Source: Uranotaenia lowii
Lineage: Eukaryota > Arthropoda > Insecta > Diptera > Culicidae
Direction of reading: 5' to 3'
DNA: 64,000 nucleotides
Assembly: GCF_029784155.1 (NCBI RefSeq)
Contig: NC_073691.1
Span: forward strand, 62,075,746-62,139,745
Position 1 is the stretch's first letter. Each line of letters starts with the position of its first letter. Below, piece by piece: positions 37,727 through 48,660 of the stretch. The notes under the pieces were generated by a model, which saw only the letters and a program-made list of their open reading frames with translations, was not told the DNA's origin and did not search any database. Both the position numbers and the translations under genes were made by a program.

Positions 37727-37910
37727 TTTTTTTTGTTGTTTCGATTATAGTCGTTTTAACATCTTTATGTCATTCGCGACTTATATCAACGATGTAGTTG
37801 GCGGACAAGTTATTGAAAAACTTATCCGGTACAACTGTGATCGATGTTCACTCTTGGGCTCGAACTCACGGACATCGGCTCAGAAAGCAACTGACTTGCC
37901 AACTGAGCTA
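37727..37910 (-). mobile_element. tRNA-derived SINE with perfect 12-bp target-site duplication
   Basis: On the minus strand the element starts at a tRNA-like head (TAGCTCAGTTGGCAAGTC as A box, GAGTTCGAGCCC as B box), continues through a tRNA-unrelated body (GTTGTACCGGATAAG...) and ends in an A-rich tail. The 12-mer TTTGATACGATT occurs directly on both sides (37715-37726 and 37911-37922). This is a textbook retroposed SINE, and the perfect duplication suggests a fairly recent insertion. Confidence 0.88.
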
Positions 37911-37922
37911 TTTGATACGATT

Positions 37923-37991
37923 ATCCGGAGGATTAGATTATCCGGAGTGAAAAAAAAAATCGATACTCCGGATAATCGAGTCCGACCTGTA
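37923..37991. repeat. TIR-like inverted repeat TATCCGGAGT / ACTCCGGATA
   Basis: TTATCCGGAGT near 37938 and ACTCCGGATAA near 37964 form an inverted repeat, and the right part continues as TCGAGTCCGACCTG before TA. This resembles a pogo/Tigger-type element end, perhaps an almost completely internally deleted copy. The SINE is inserted at its left side. Confidence 0.4.
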
Positions 37992-40197
37992 TTGTTAAAA
38001 AATTTGTAATGGACAGCAAACGAACTCTTTAGCAAGTTTCTAACCAGAAACTTTTTGTTGACAAGTCTCGCCTGTATTTTCCGGAGATAAATAAGAAGAA
38101 AAAATTGATAAATTTGATATTCAGTACTTGAGGAGGCTGGCGATCTGTGGAAACTGTAACTGTAACTTGTCGCCAAGAGTTACAAATTTTAAAAAAATCG
38201 TCAAATATAAATAACTTTAATATCTAGTGAAAAAACGTTCATTTTGAAGGGTGATAGGGGGATGGAGGCGGTGCTTACATTGCCCTTTTTCGTCCGATTT
38301 TTATTTCATTGAACTAAATCTGAGATATTTAGAAAAATTGCAAAATGGGAGAAGAAATTTAAACTTTCTAACCAATTTTCTGTTTATACATATTTTGATG
38401 TTCTTCAATTCAACTTCAATCTATGAATGTCATATTATAAATGAAAATAATACACTTGTTGTTAAATTCCGGAAAGTTTTTAGATTTTTTTCCATGATCT
38501 TTTTTCCCTGAGCATCTTCATATCAGTGCAAGGTCCAAGCAAACATAAAATCGTATCAGAAATGATAGCTTAAGTCGTTTACAATGGTGTTGCGAATCGA
38601 AATTTCAACTGCATAGTGAAAAGATAGTATAAAAAGTCGTATGAAGTCAGTTTAAATCGGCTATAATATAAAGTCCGCCATGTATGAAGATATTGAAATG
38701 ATTTTTCTCCCGCGTGGGCTTCAAGTGAGAAAATCATGGTCATGTTTTCTCTGCAACCAGCAGGGAATTGAGGAAAATTGACCAGTAAGAAAAGTGGAAA
38801 ATATTGTCGCTGGCAACGATTTGCAGGCTATGAGAGCAAAATCTTACGATAGGTACGAATTCTGTACGGATAACGCCCAATTGGTGTAGTTTGCGTCGCT
38901 TAAGAAAAAAAGAATACAATTTTTGTATGCACATTGCCTCCACTTTGGTAGGTAAATGCTTTCAACTTTCATTCAATTTTTCTATAATGTATATCGAACG
39001 CATATCAAAACAGAATAAGAATATAGCTACAAAAATGTGTCAATTCAACAAAAGTCTGTCAATTTTCATCCGATTTTGATAAATAATCTCTTGGAATATT
39101 TGTTTTAAATTGGCATTTCAGCGCATAAGAAATTCAGATTTTTAAATGATACCATCGAGTCTAAAACTTTCGCTGAAACAAAATTTTCTCTAAAAAATAC
39201 GTTTTTTATAATTTTTTTTATCATTAAGTCACTAATATCAACAATACTGTTGATCATACGTAAAAACAGTGTTGAGATGATCGATAGAAAATTTATTCAC
39301 CTTCAATATGCAAAAGAGGGATTTAAAATTACTGTTATGCAGTCCGAGATATTTAAATCTAGATACAAGTAACTTTTTTATTTTTCGAAATTTCATATTT
39401 GGAGCATAACTCAAAAACGGTTCTACTGAGATTTTTTTAAATTTCATTTTCGGATTCAGCGCTCGATTTCACATTAAAAATATTGGTCAGTCAATCAAGT
39501 TCACGATTTTTTTTTTAAATTTTTGTAAACTAGTGTTATCATTCTGCATCAACTTATAAGTTCGAAAGACACACATTTGGGATAAGTTTTTGATTAAAGA
39601 ATTGCTATGAACTTAAAACCAATTTTAAAACTCTGATATTTTTATTATTCTGTTGAATTTCTCAGCATAGTGATTCGAAAATATCGTGTTGTTTTTATCA
39701 ATTCTGAAATTCATTTACCATGTATGCATTGTGGTTCAAAAATTTTATTTCCCATTCTTTATTTGATTCTAAATAGTTCCATAAGTATTCTTTATGATTT
39801 TTTAACAGTTCTAAGATAATAAAGAATTTGACCAAATTAAAAAAAAATTAAGCAAAAATGAATCGTAGATATTTTTGAGAATACTACGTTTTGCAGTCTT
39901 CTAAATAGTTGTTGAATAAATTTACATCTTATATATAAAAAAATTAAAACACCTTGTTATGATGTCAGAAATAGTTATATCATTTGAATTCATCGAGTTT
40001 TCTGAAAATTGTCGAATCATATTATTTTTACAAAGTAAGATTAGCCGGATTTATCTGGTCTGGCCCAGCTTTTTATTTAATGAACAATTTTAGAACAGTC
40101 CAGTCCGTCTCGGTTGCCCTGATTTTGTTGAAAAATGTCCGGATTTTTTCATTTTATTGGCTTATACAAACAAAAAACTCAAATCGAGTTACTATAT
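37992..40197. other. AT-rich stretch, no gene recognised
   Basis: Short frames only, none with recognised features. No repeats with clear ends were seen. Confidence 0.5.
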
Positions 40198-40680
40198 CTT
40201 TTTGGCTTTCTTACAGAAAGGCATAGGGAACGGTCAGTTGGGGATATCATTAATTAAGGGTCCAAGACCCCACTTTATAGGTACCAATCGACTCAGCTCG
40301 ACGAGTTACGATGATGTCCGGGAATTTGTATGTTCCATAAAAACGTTCTTAACACATTAACTCCTATTCTAGGTTTCACGATTTTGATGAATTTAGTATC
40401 AAAAAATTGCATTTTTTTTCCTGTAAGACTTATTTCAAAATCAAAAAAAAACAAAATTGTTTAAAATTTTTCTATTCCATAGAACATATCATGCTTACGT
40501 TGGCTCCAAAAAAGGTAGCCATTTGCTCAGCAGCAGTAGCCAGCAATCGCTAAATTAATTACAAAGGCGATCAAAAATTTGACAAAAATTTCATAAAACA
40601 GCAGAGAATCGATCCCACGCCATCTAGCATGAGAGTTTAGGAGGTTAACCCCTTGACCACTAGTGAGCGTCGAGATATGT
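40198..40680 (-). mobile_element. SINE-like repeat, copy 1
   Basis: A tRNA-like head on the minus strand (A-box-like TAGTGGTCAAGGGGTTAACC near 40660-40641, B-box-like GGGATCGATTC near 40610) is followed leftwards by a body. The body shares ATCGACTCAGCTCGACGAGT and a TTTATAGGTACC segment with the copy at 40778-41250, and ends in the hairpin CTTTCTTACAGAAAGG near 40208. The two copies have the same order and almost the same spacing (about 400 bp). Confidence 0.6.
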
Positions 40681-40777
40681 GGCTCTCAAACTTTAACAGT
40701 TTGAATTATTTGGATTATAAATGAACTCGTTGAATATAAGTTCGTTTATCCTCCAAAAAACGTACTGGGCACCTTTT

Positions 40778-41250
40778 TTGCCTTTCTAACAGAAAGGTTT
40801 GGTTATCGGTCGATTTGAGAGATCATTAATTATGGGTCTTAGACATACCTTTATAGGTACCTATCGACTCAGCTCGACGAGTTCTGTTGATGTCCGTGGA
40901 TTTGTATGTGCCATTTTAAAAATGTCTAGAACGTTTTTGCGAAACTGGGCTGCACAATTAAAATGATTTTAGTCTCAAAAGAATGCATTTTTTTTTCTAC
41001 ACAACCCTTTCAAAAACGGGAAAAAAACAAAATAGTTGAAACCGTTTTCTTTACCAAATACATACATATCATACTTATTATGGCATATAAAAAAGTTGCT
41101 AGTGGCGCCTCGAAGCAGCAGCACCAGCAATCATTTATAAATGGAGATAATCAAAATAAAAAAATAATATTTATTAACTCGAGACTTGAACCAAAACCCT
41201 TCAGATTCAAAGTTTCAAGCGCTATCCAATAAACCATCGGCACGCTTGAT
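40778..41250 (-). mobile_element. SINE-like repeat, copy 2
   Basis: Same layout as the copy 580 bp to the left. The tRNA-like head is at about 41250-41180 (minus; A-box-like TGGTTTATTGGATAGCGC, B-box-like GGTTCAAGTCTC). The shared ATCGACTCAGCTCGACGAGT body lies near 40865, and the CTTTCTAACAGAAAGG hairpin near 40782. The heads of the two copies differ in sequence, while the tails are closely similar. Confidence 0.6.
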
Positions 41251-41619
41251 AGAGAGCGGCTCAAACTCAAATAGGTAAAAGGCATTACTAAGACGCACCG
41301 TGGTCTGGGCAGTTTCTCAGTCTGCTGGGGCAAATACGGCAACAGTGTTTATATCTTACACTTCTTGCTTTTCAATGCAGCAAATGGCGGATGGGCGTCC
41401 GCCATGCCTATAGACATTATAATTTCATTTATGAAATTATAGTGTCTAAAGCCATGCCGGGTGTCAACAAAATGCAGAGCCGTACAGGAAACTGCGTTGG
41501 GGGGGAATTTATATGAAGATCTTATGACCCTCGTTTTTTTTACCCGTGTTGAAGAATGAATTTATGTTTTTTTTTTTCATTTCTACATACTCATACATAA
41601 TTTAGATTCAATTTCAGAT

Positions 41620-43900
41620 GCAGAATTCAGATTCAGTTTTCAAATTCAGGATACAGGTTTAGGAATCAGAATTCAGGATTCAAAATTCAGAATTCAAAAT
41701 TCAGATTCAGAACTCATATTCAGATTCAGAATTTTGATTCAGAATTCAGATTCAGAATTCAGATTCAGAATTCAGATTCAGAATTCAGATTCAGAATTCA
41801 GATTCAGAATTCAGATTCAGAATTCAGATTCAGAATTCAGATTCAGAATTCAGAATTCAGATTCAGAATTCAGATTCAGAATTCAGATTCAGAATTCAGA
41901 TTCAGAATTCAGATTCAGAATTCAGATTCAGAATTCAGATTCAGAATTCAGATTCAGAATTCCGATTCAGAATTCAGATTCAGAATTCAGATTCAGAATT
42001 CAGAATTCAGATTCAGAATTCAGATTCAGAATTCAGATTCAGAATTCAGATTCAGAATTCAGATTCAGAATTCAGATTCAGAATTCAGATTCAGAATTCA
42101 GATTCAGAATTCAGATTCAGAATTCAGATTCAGAATTCAGATTCAGAATTCAGATTCAGAATTCAGATTCAGAATTCAGATTCAGAATTCAGATTCAGAA
42201 TTCAGATTCAGAATTCAGATTCAGAATTCAGATTCAGAATTCAGATTCAGAATTCAAATTCAGAATTCAGATTCAGAATTCAGATTCAGAATTCAGATTC
42301 AGATTTCAGATTCAGAATTCAGAATCAGAATTCAGATTCAGAATTCAGATTCAGAATTTTTGTAAATTTATTTTCGGCATATCGGTGAAAAATTTAGATT
42401 CATGGAGAAAGAATATCAGAATTAAAAATTGATGAAGCTGGATGTTGCGAGGTAAAGTATGGTGTACGTTAATAAATTTTCCTTGCAAAAATGTTCTTTC
42501 GCTCTTTTCATCATCCGTAAAATTTCTCCTCACTTTATCAATTTTCAATTCTGGAATTGTTTCTCCAAGAATACCAATTTTCACAGTTTTTGATAAATTT
42601 GCGATGACTTAAAAATCATTACGCATGAAAACACGATTTTGTTTTGTGAAAACTTTTATTCACAATTTTTCTGAAATTAAGTTTGCTGCATACTTTTAGG
42701 GGTAAAACCATACTATTAAAAGTTGTAAAATCCGAAATCATAAAAAAAATTTTGGATGAAAGAAATTTCAATGTTGAAAACCGCGTGATGCAAAACAATC
42801 AAAATGAGATTTACAAGATTAAGAATTCAGATTCAGAATTCAGATTCAGAATTCAGATTCAGAATTCAGATTCAGAATTCAGATTCAGAATTCAGATTCA
42901 GAATTCAGAATTCAGATTCAGAATTCAGATTCAGAATTCAGAATTCAGATTCAGAATTCAGATTCAGAATTCAGATTAAGAATTCAGATTCAGAATTCAG
43001 ATTCAGAATTCAGATTCAGAATTCAGATTCAGAATTCAGAATTCAGATTCAGAATTCAGATTCAGAATTCAGATTCAGAATTCAGATTCAGAATTCAGAT
43101 TCAGAATTCAGATTCAGAATTCAGATTCAGAATTCAGATTCAGAATTCAGATTCAGAATTCAGATTCAGAATTCAGATTCAGAATTCAGATTCAGAATTC
43201 AGATTCAGAATTCAGATTCAGAATTCAGATTCAGAATTCAAATTCAGAATTCAGATTCAGAATTCAGATTCAGAATTCAGATCCAGAATTCAGATTCAGA
43301 ATTCAGATTCAGAATTCAGAATTCAGATTCAGAATTCAGAATTCAGATTCAGAATTCAGATTCAGAATTCAGATTCAGAATTCAGATTCAGAATTCAGAT
43401 TCAGAAATCAGATTCAGAATTCAGATTCAGAATTCAGATTCAGAATTCAGATTCAGAATTCAGATTCAGAATTCAGATTCAGAATTCAGATTCAGAATTC
43501 AGATTCAGAATTCAGATTCAGAATTCAGATTCAGAATTCAGATTCAGAATTCAGATTCAGAATTCAGATTCAGAATTTAGATTCAGAATTCAGATTCAGA
43601 ATTCAGATTCAGAATTCAGATTCAGAATTCAGATTCAGAATTCAGATTCAGAGTTCAGATTCAGAATTCAGATTCAGAATTCAGATTCAGAATTCAGATT
43701 CAGAATTCAGATTCAGAATTCAGATTCAGAATTCAGATTCAGAATTCAGATTCAGAATTCAGATTCAGAACTCAGATTCAGAATTCAGATTCAGAATTCA
43801 GATTCAGAATTCAGATTCAGAATACAGATTTAGAATTCAAATTCAGAGTTCAAATTCAGAATTCAGATTGAGAATTCAGATTTAGAATTCTGATTAAGAA
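41620..43900 (+). repeat. 13-bp satellite ATTCAGAATTCAG in two blocks
   Basis: The unit ATTCAG+AATTCAG is repeated almost perfectly at about 41733-42356 and 42822-43880, with degenerate edges outside. Occasional units contain only the 7-base half (AATTCAGAATTCAG). Every unit contains GAATTC. The long frames here (DSEFRFRIQIQN repeats) are satellite translations, not genes. Confidence 0.97.
42357..42821. other. Unique ~465-bp segment interrupting the 13-bp satellite
   Basis: Satellite units stop abruptly at 42356 and resume at 42822. The intervening DNA is AT-rich and unrelated to the unit. It begins TTTTTGTAAATTTA and ends GAGATTTACAAGATTAA, a weak inverted match. It could be an inserted element or a spacer between two independently grown arrays. 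Confidence 0.55.
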
Positions 43901-44190
43901 TTTGGATTAAAGATCAACCTGGAATTTGAAATTGGAACTTATATTCAAATATTAGACTAAGTGTTGTAACTCAAAATTCAAACTTTAGAATCAGAATAAG
44001 ATTTCAGATTTAGTTTCCAGAATGAGACTAATCATTTAATAGTCATATTACTTTCCCCTCCTTTTGTGGGAATTTTTCCTCTATGCATGGTTGAGCTCTA
44101 AAAAAGGTATCATGCTAGGGCACGCGTCACGGCTATCCATCAATATTGTAGTTGGTTTTACTTATTCAGTAAAAAAAAGCATAAAAAAAC
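43901..44190. other. Degenerate satellite edge and spacer
   Basis: Decaying versions of the 13-bp unit grade into unrelated AT-rich sequence. Nothing else is recognised. Confidence 0.5.
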
Positions 44191-44194
44191 AGTA

Positions 44195-44262
44195 AGATTC
44201 GAACCGTGACCAGCAACGTGATAGTTCTGGTTGCTACCACGGCACCATTTCAGCGTGTTATA
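44195..44262 (-). repeat. tRNA-like SINE head, minus strand
   Basis: On the minus strand GGTGCCGTGGTAGCAACCAG resembles an A box, and CACGGTTCGAATCTTAC about 30 bases later carries a good B box, followed by T/A-rich sequence. There is no complete tRNA cloverleaf, so it is read as a SINE head or tRNA relic. Confidence 0.5.
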
Positions 44263-44419
44263 AATCTTGGAAATTCTACTGTTTAAATCCCATTCTTTCC
44301 ATACATAAAATGAGCTCCTTACATACCAGTTCGCTTTTCCCCAAAAAAACGTATCAGGCATCATTTTTTTATATTGAGATTGGAATTTTTCGTGTTTGAA
44401 TATCTGAAATCATACTTAT

Positions 44420-44722
44420 ATGATTCAGAGGGAAGGAATCTATCATGTATATTCTATATTATTTTATATATTTCCAAATATAATTTAAACTCTGTTAGAA
44501 AGGCTCCAATCCACTGTAAAGTGTATTAAATCGGGTTTTTTATATTGAATTTAGTAATTTTTGCTATCGATTTTCTTTAATCATAATCTTTTTTATAGAT
44601 TAATAATAAATAATTCAGAAATAAGGAATCCATTATTGTGTCATTTATTTCCAAAGATAATTGACACTCTGTAAGAAAGCCTCCAATCCACTGATAAGTG
44701 TATTAAATCGGGTTTTTACTCT
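44420..44722. repeat. Tandem pair of ~177-bp SINE-tail-like repeats
   Basis: The words AAGGAATC, ATTTCCAAA, CTCTGT(T/A)AGAAAG and TCCAATCCACT are shared by both halves, each ending AAGTGTATTAAATCGGGTTT. The first half ends near 44540 and the second near 44717. The tail resembles those found with mosquito SINE/LINE repeats. Confidence 0.6.
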
Positions 44723-46140
44723 TATGATCGCAAATGAAAATTTTTGAACAAGTTTTGTAAAAAAAAATTAATGATTTTATGGAAGCCTGAAATGCAATTT
44801 AAAATCGGCTGATGTTTTGATAACAATAAAATGTTTCAGTTGTTTTTCTTCTTGATTTTTCAGCTCAGTATAATTTATGGGGTTTCCCCCCAAATTTGTC
44901 CTGGATAAGTTAGAAAATCTAGGCCAAATCTGGACCCTTCATGAAAGAAAAGATAATTAATAGATTTAAAATCAGTTTTTAGTGTTTAAGTTGGTTTATT
45001 GTAGATGAAACTATTCTTCAATGAAGAATCTTAATCAATTCCGATTGAAATTATCAATTTTTTTCAATTTTTCAATTTTTTATGTTTGAATTTAAAACGA
45101 AAACACACACATACATATATTTCATGATATTATTAATTCTTGAGATTTAAAACTAATTGTTTAATGATGCCTTATAATGAACTCATAATCTGAGTTAAGA
45201 TACTGAAACCAAAATTCTATTAATTTTTCAAATTCATATACTCGCTTTTTAATCTGAAATCAAAGTTTTGTTACAATGATGTTATTTTGTCATGAATTCC
45301 CTTCGACCTTGAAAATATTTAAAACTACAGAATACCCAATAAGCAACTTACGATCAAAATCGGCAACAAAGATATTTTGTTAATTGTTTGATTTGATTGG
45401 TTGAATTAGTGAAAGTAGACTGCCAGTAGAAGTTATACGCTTCTGATGCGCTTATCGGAAAATTGATCACCTCAATGATAAATTTGACTCCAATTTGTTG
45501 GGGAAACATTCTCATGGAATTTTCTAGTTCTAAAGTTCTAAATTTTCATGAAGTTCGAGCGTTTTTGTGTATTTTATAACGGGTTTTCCCCGCTTTGACG
45601 GCAATCAGGAGGCAAAAAGTCCAACTAAATATTTTCTTTATTGATATGATTTTCTCTATTCAAACACAAAAAAGAATCAAATCATGACACCTTTTACCGA
45701 ACCTAGCTTCAAAGGTCGAATTTTGATGCATCATTATCCAGTGGATTTTGATCAAAGTGGATTAACAAATCAAACTAATTAGGGCCGGGTAGAAAAAGGT
45801 CTTAATTGACTTACATGATGATTTTATCATAGATTGAGTCGTTTTCTAGTGCTCCAATATTTTATGGAACGAAATTTTATTGTTTAAGATTTAAAATTCG
45901 TGTTTTGAAAAATTTAAACAACATTAGATCTGTTCAATGTCACAGATGTTCCTTTATCGTATTTTTGCATAGTTTAAGGACAGAAAACAGCGTGCCCTCA
46001 ACAAGCAGAAAACAGTTTCCGGTAAACAAAAACAGTTATTTTCGATTCATGAGTCAAGTAATTTTTTTAATTTCATTCTAAGAAATCAATTTCGCTCTCT
46101 CATACTTTTGAAATGTGGTAACGATATCCGATTCGAGACT
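44723..46140. other. AT-rich stretch, no gene recognised
   Basis: No coding, RNA or repeat structure recognised. Confidence 0.5.
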
Positions 46141-46427
46141 CCGCGGTTATGAATAATTTAGCATACATATTGTCCACGACTTCTCAGGCACCCACACGGT
46201 CGCTCAGTCCAATCTTTTTCGAGGAATACCACACAACTTTTACGATCATGAACACGAGTTTCTCTTATTGGATATCCTCCCCCGTAAAGCCTAGCTCGAA
46301 GAGGTTTTATCTTCTCACATGTCGAGAATCCAGAAGAAAACACGTGGAAGCAACAACACGTCCGGCAAATCGGAACTTCTCGCATTTGCAATCACGTTTG
46401 TCTGTTTTTTTTTCGCTTGGATTCGGG
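46141..46427. other. Less AT-rich segment truncated by an assembly gap
   Basis: About 290 bases of more balanced composition with a 77-codon minus frame (46158-46391). Neither strand gives a recognised protein, and the right side is lost in the gap. Confidence 0.3.
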
Positions 46428-46927
46428 NNNNNNNNNNNNNNNNNNNNNNNNNNNNNNNNNNNNNNNNNNNNNNNNNNNNNNNNNNNNNNNNNNNNNNNNN
46501 NNNNNNNNNNNNNNNNNNNNNNNNNNNNNNNNNNNNNNNNNNNNNNNNNNNNNNNNNNNNNNNNNNNNNNNNNNNNNNNNNNNNNNNNNNNNNNNNNNNN
46601 NNNNNNNNNNNNNNNNNNNNNNNNNNNNNNNNNNNNNNNNNNNNNNNNNNNNNNNNNNNNNNNNNNNNNNNNNNNNNNNNNNNNNNNNNNNNNNNNNNNN
46701 NNNNNNNNNNNNNNNNNNNNNNNNNNNNNNNNNNNNNNNNNNNNNNNNNNNNNNNNNNNNNNNNNNNNNNNNNNNNNNNNNNNNNNNNNNNNNNNNNNNN
46801 NNNNNNNNNNNNNNNNNNNNNNNNNNNNNNNNNNNNNNNNNNNNNNNNNNNNNNNNNNNNNNNNNNNNNNNNNNNNNNNNNNNNNNNNNNNNNNNNNNNN
46901 NNNNNNNNNNNNNNNNNNNNNNNNNNN
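46428..46927. other. Assembly gap (500 N)
   Basis: A run of exactly 500 N. The several ORFs that appear to span it are translations of N. Confidence 0.99.
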
Positions 46928-47327
46928 GAATATTTTCGGATTGAATGAAGAATATGCAGAAAATAAAAAAATTTTAAGTTTGAAAAGTTTTTGCTGAGAA
47001 TGGAATGTAGAATTGAGATGAGGAACATTTGGAATACAAGATACTGTGTTTTAGAAAAACAAAAGGCTATAAATAAATGATTCTATTGAAAATAGAGTTG
47101 AGAAGGAATGTAGAGATGAGATGAAGTATATGCAGAAAATTAATCAAATTCTATAAAAATAATTAAAATAATAAAATAAAATAAATTTCTATGGTAACGT
47201 TTGTTCTTTTGGCAACTCTAGGCAGGACAAACAAAACAAAGTCAGTCATTGATCTATTCTTGTGAGTGACAGACGTGTCTGAATGAATCTCTGAATTGAG
47301 ATTTATAAGAATCGTAAAATCACGACA
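46928..47327 (-). mobile_element. Inverted copy of the LTR-like repeat at 23720-24875
   Basis: Reading the minus strand from 47327, the sequence TGTCGTGATTTTACGATTCT, ATTCAGAGATTCA, ACACGTCTGTCACTCACAAG and CATCTCATCTCTACATTCCT follows the order seen near 24714-24875 and 23880-23930. The element runs into the N gap, so its 3' part is missing. Confidence 0.6.
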
Positions 47328-48660
47328 GGTAGTTCAAAATGATGATTTGGCAGACTATTAACAATAATTCAGCTAATGATAAGGAATCGTGAACCTTTTT
47401 CGGTACAAATCTGTTCGAAAAACAAGCCTTGGGTCTGAGCTTAGACAGAGGGCTCAGAAGAGCAATACTCTAAACTGAGATTCAACCGTAGCAAGTTCGT
47501 GTAATAGTCGTATGAGAGCCGAATTTTACGAAACTGATTTTCCTATTCGTCTCAAAATACTGTTACGTTGCTAGAGTTCTTCAGCAGTTACTTGTTTTAA
47601 TAAACGGTGTTGGTTGATGAGTTCATTGGTTACATTTGACTTAAAATTATAATATAATAATTATAAGCGGAGCTAGGCAGTTTGTTTTTCCTAGGAAAAA
47701 CTCACTTATATAATGATGTTAGAACAGGAAATGAGCATGGGTTTTATCGCTACTGGATGAGAGTTTTTTTTTTTTTGGTTTAAGCGCACAGAGAGAATCG
47801 TAGTTTTATTCCGACAGGAGGTTATTGACATCGTCGATGGAAGCCATGGAGCCGAGAGAAATTCTGTATGGTCGGCATTGGTAGATTTTGGTTGTATGGT
47901 TAAGCTCCAAAAATGAAGTTGGTGGTTAAGCCCCATGTTTAAGTTAACTACAGAGTAGAATGAGTTTCACTCGTCGTAATGGCGATTATGCGACTTCCAG
48001 AAAGAGCTTTCCTGGAGATGAGTTTTTTTTATGTAGAATGGAAGGATATTTGGATAATGTTTAATCGCATTGATGGAGACAAAACTCTAGTAGCTAGTAG
48101 AAAGTAAACATTGTAAACAAAGAACAAAACGGAACAAAAGGTTTCTGGTTGATGGTAGCGATGGCCTTTTGTTCCTTGGTTGTTCTTCGCCTCATTGAAT
48201 TGGTTACCTCCTTCGCCAAATTGACCATATCGCGGGGGTTTATAGGGGAACACAGCTTCGGTATTAATGGAATACACTTGTCCTGAAATTGATTAACATT
48301 CGGGTTGGGGGGGTTCGATCGTTCGTTTGTTCAGATTGGGGGGCAAAGAGCAGGGGCAGGGCAAATTGCACGCGCATTGATGATTCGTATGATGGTTGTT
48401 GCGTTGAGAGGGTAGAACACGTGCACGACACACACACAGGGAAACGTGTGAGAACGGGATGGCACAGGGGAATGGAGAAAAAAAAACAGAAAAAAAACGA
48501 TAATAATACATTCTTTATTTGTAATGAGAGAGATGAGAAATTCTCTTATCATAAATGTTGATGTTTTTGCAGTGCTACTGCTCGTTAAACTTCCATTGAA
48601 GTATATTCTTAGGAAAACGTATATTTCAGACGCCTTGCTTGAAAGCATTCGGAGAAAAAA
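47328..48660. other. Mixed-composition stretch, nothing recognised
   Basis: Frames up to 105 codons (48331-48648 minus) overlap others on the opposite strand and show no domain. They contain long S/C/P or K-rich low-complexity runs. This could be intron or intergenic DNA. Confidence 0.4.

Noticed and set aside
39930..39990. Another Helitron 5' end (TCTTATATATAAAAAAATT)
   Set aside because: The start resembles one, but no hairpin-CTAG 3' end was found downstream.
41734..43580. Frames of 98-258 residues with DSEFRFRIQIQN repeats
   Set aside because: Translation of the 13-bp satellite. Three 13-bp units make 39 bases, so frames stay open without any coding meaning.
41620..43900. CRISPR array
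   Set aside because: Contiguous 13-bp tandem units with no unique spacers, in eukaryotic sequence.
46149..47028. Frames of 175-282 residues spanning the gap
   Set aside because: Mostly N translated as X.
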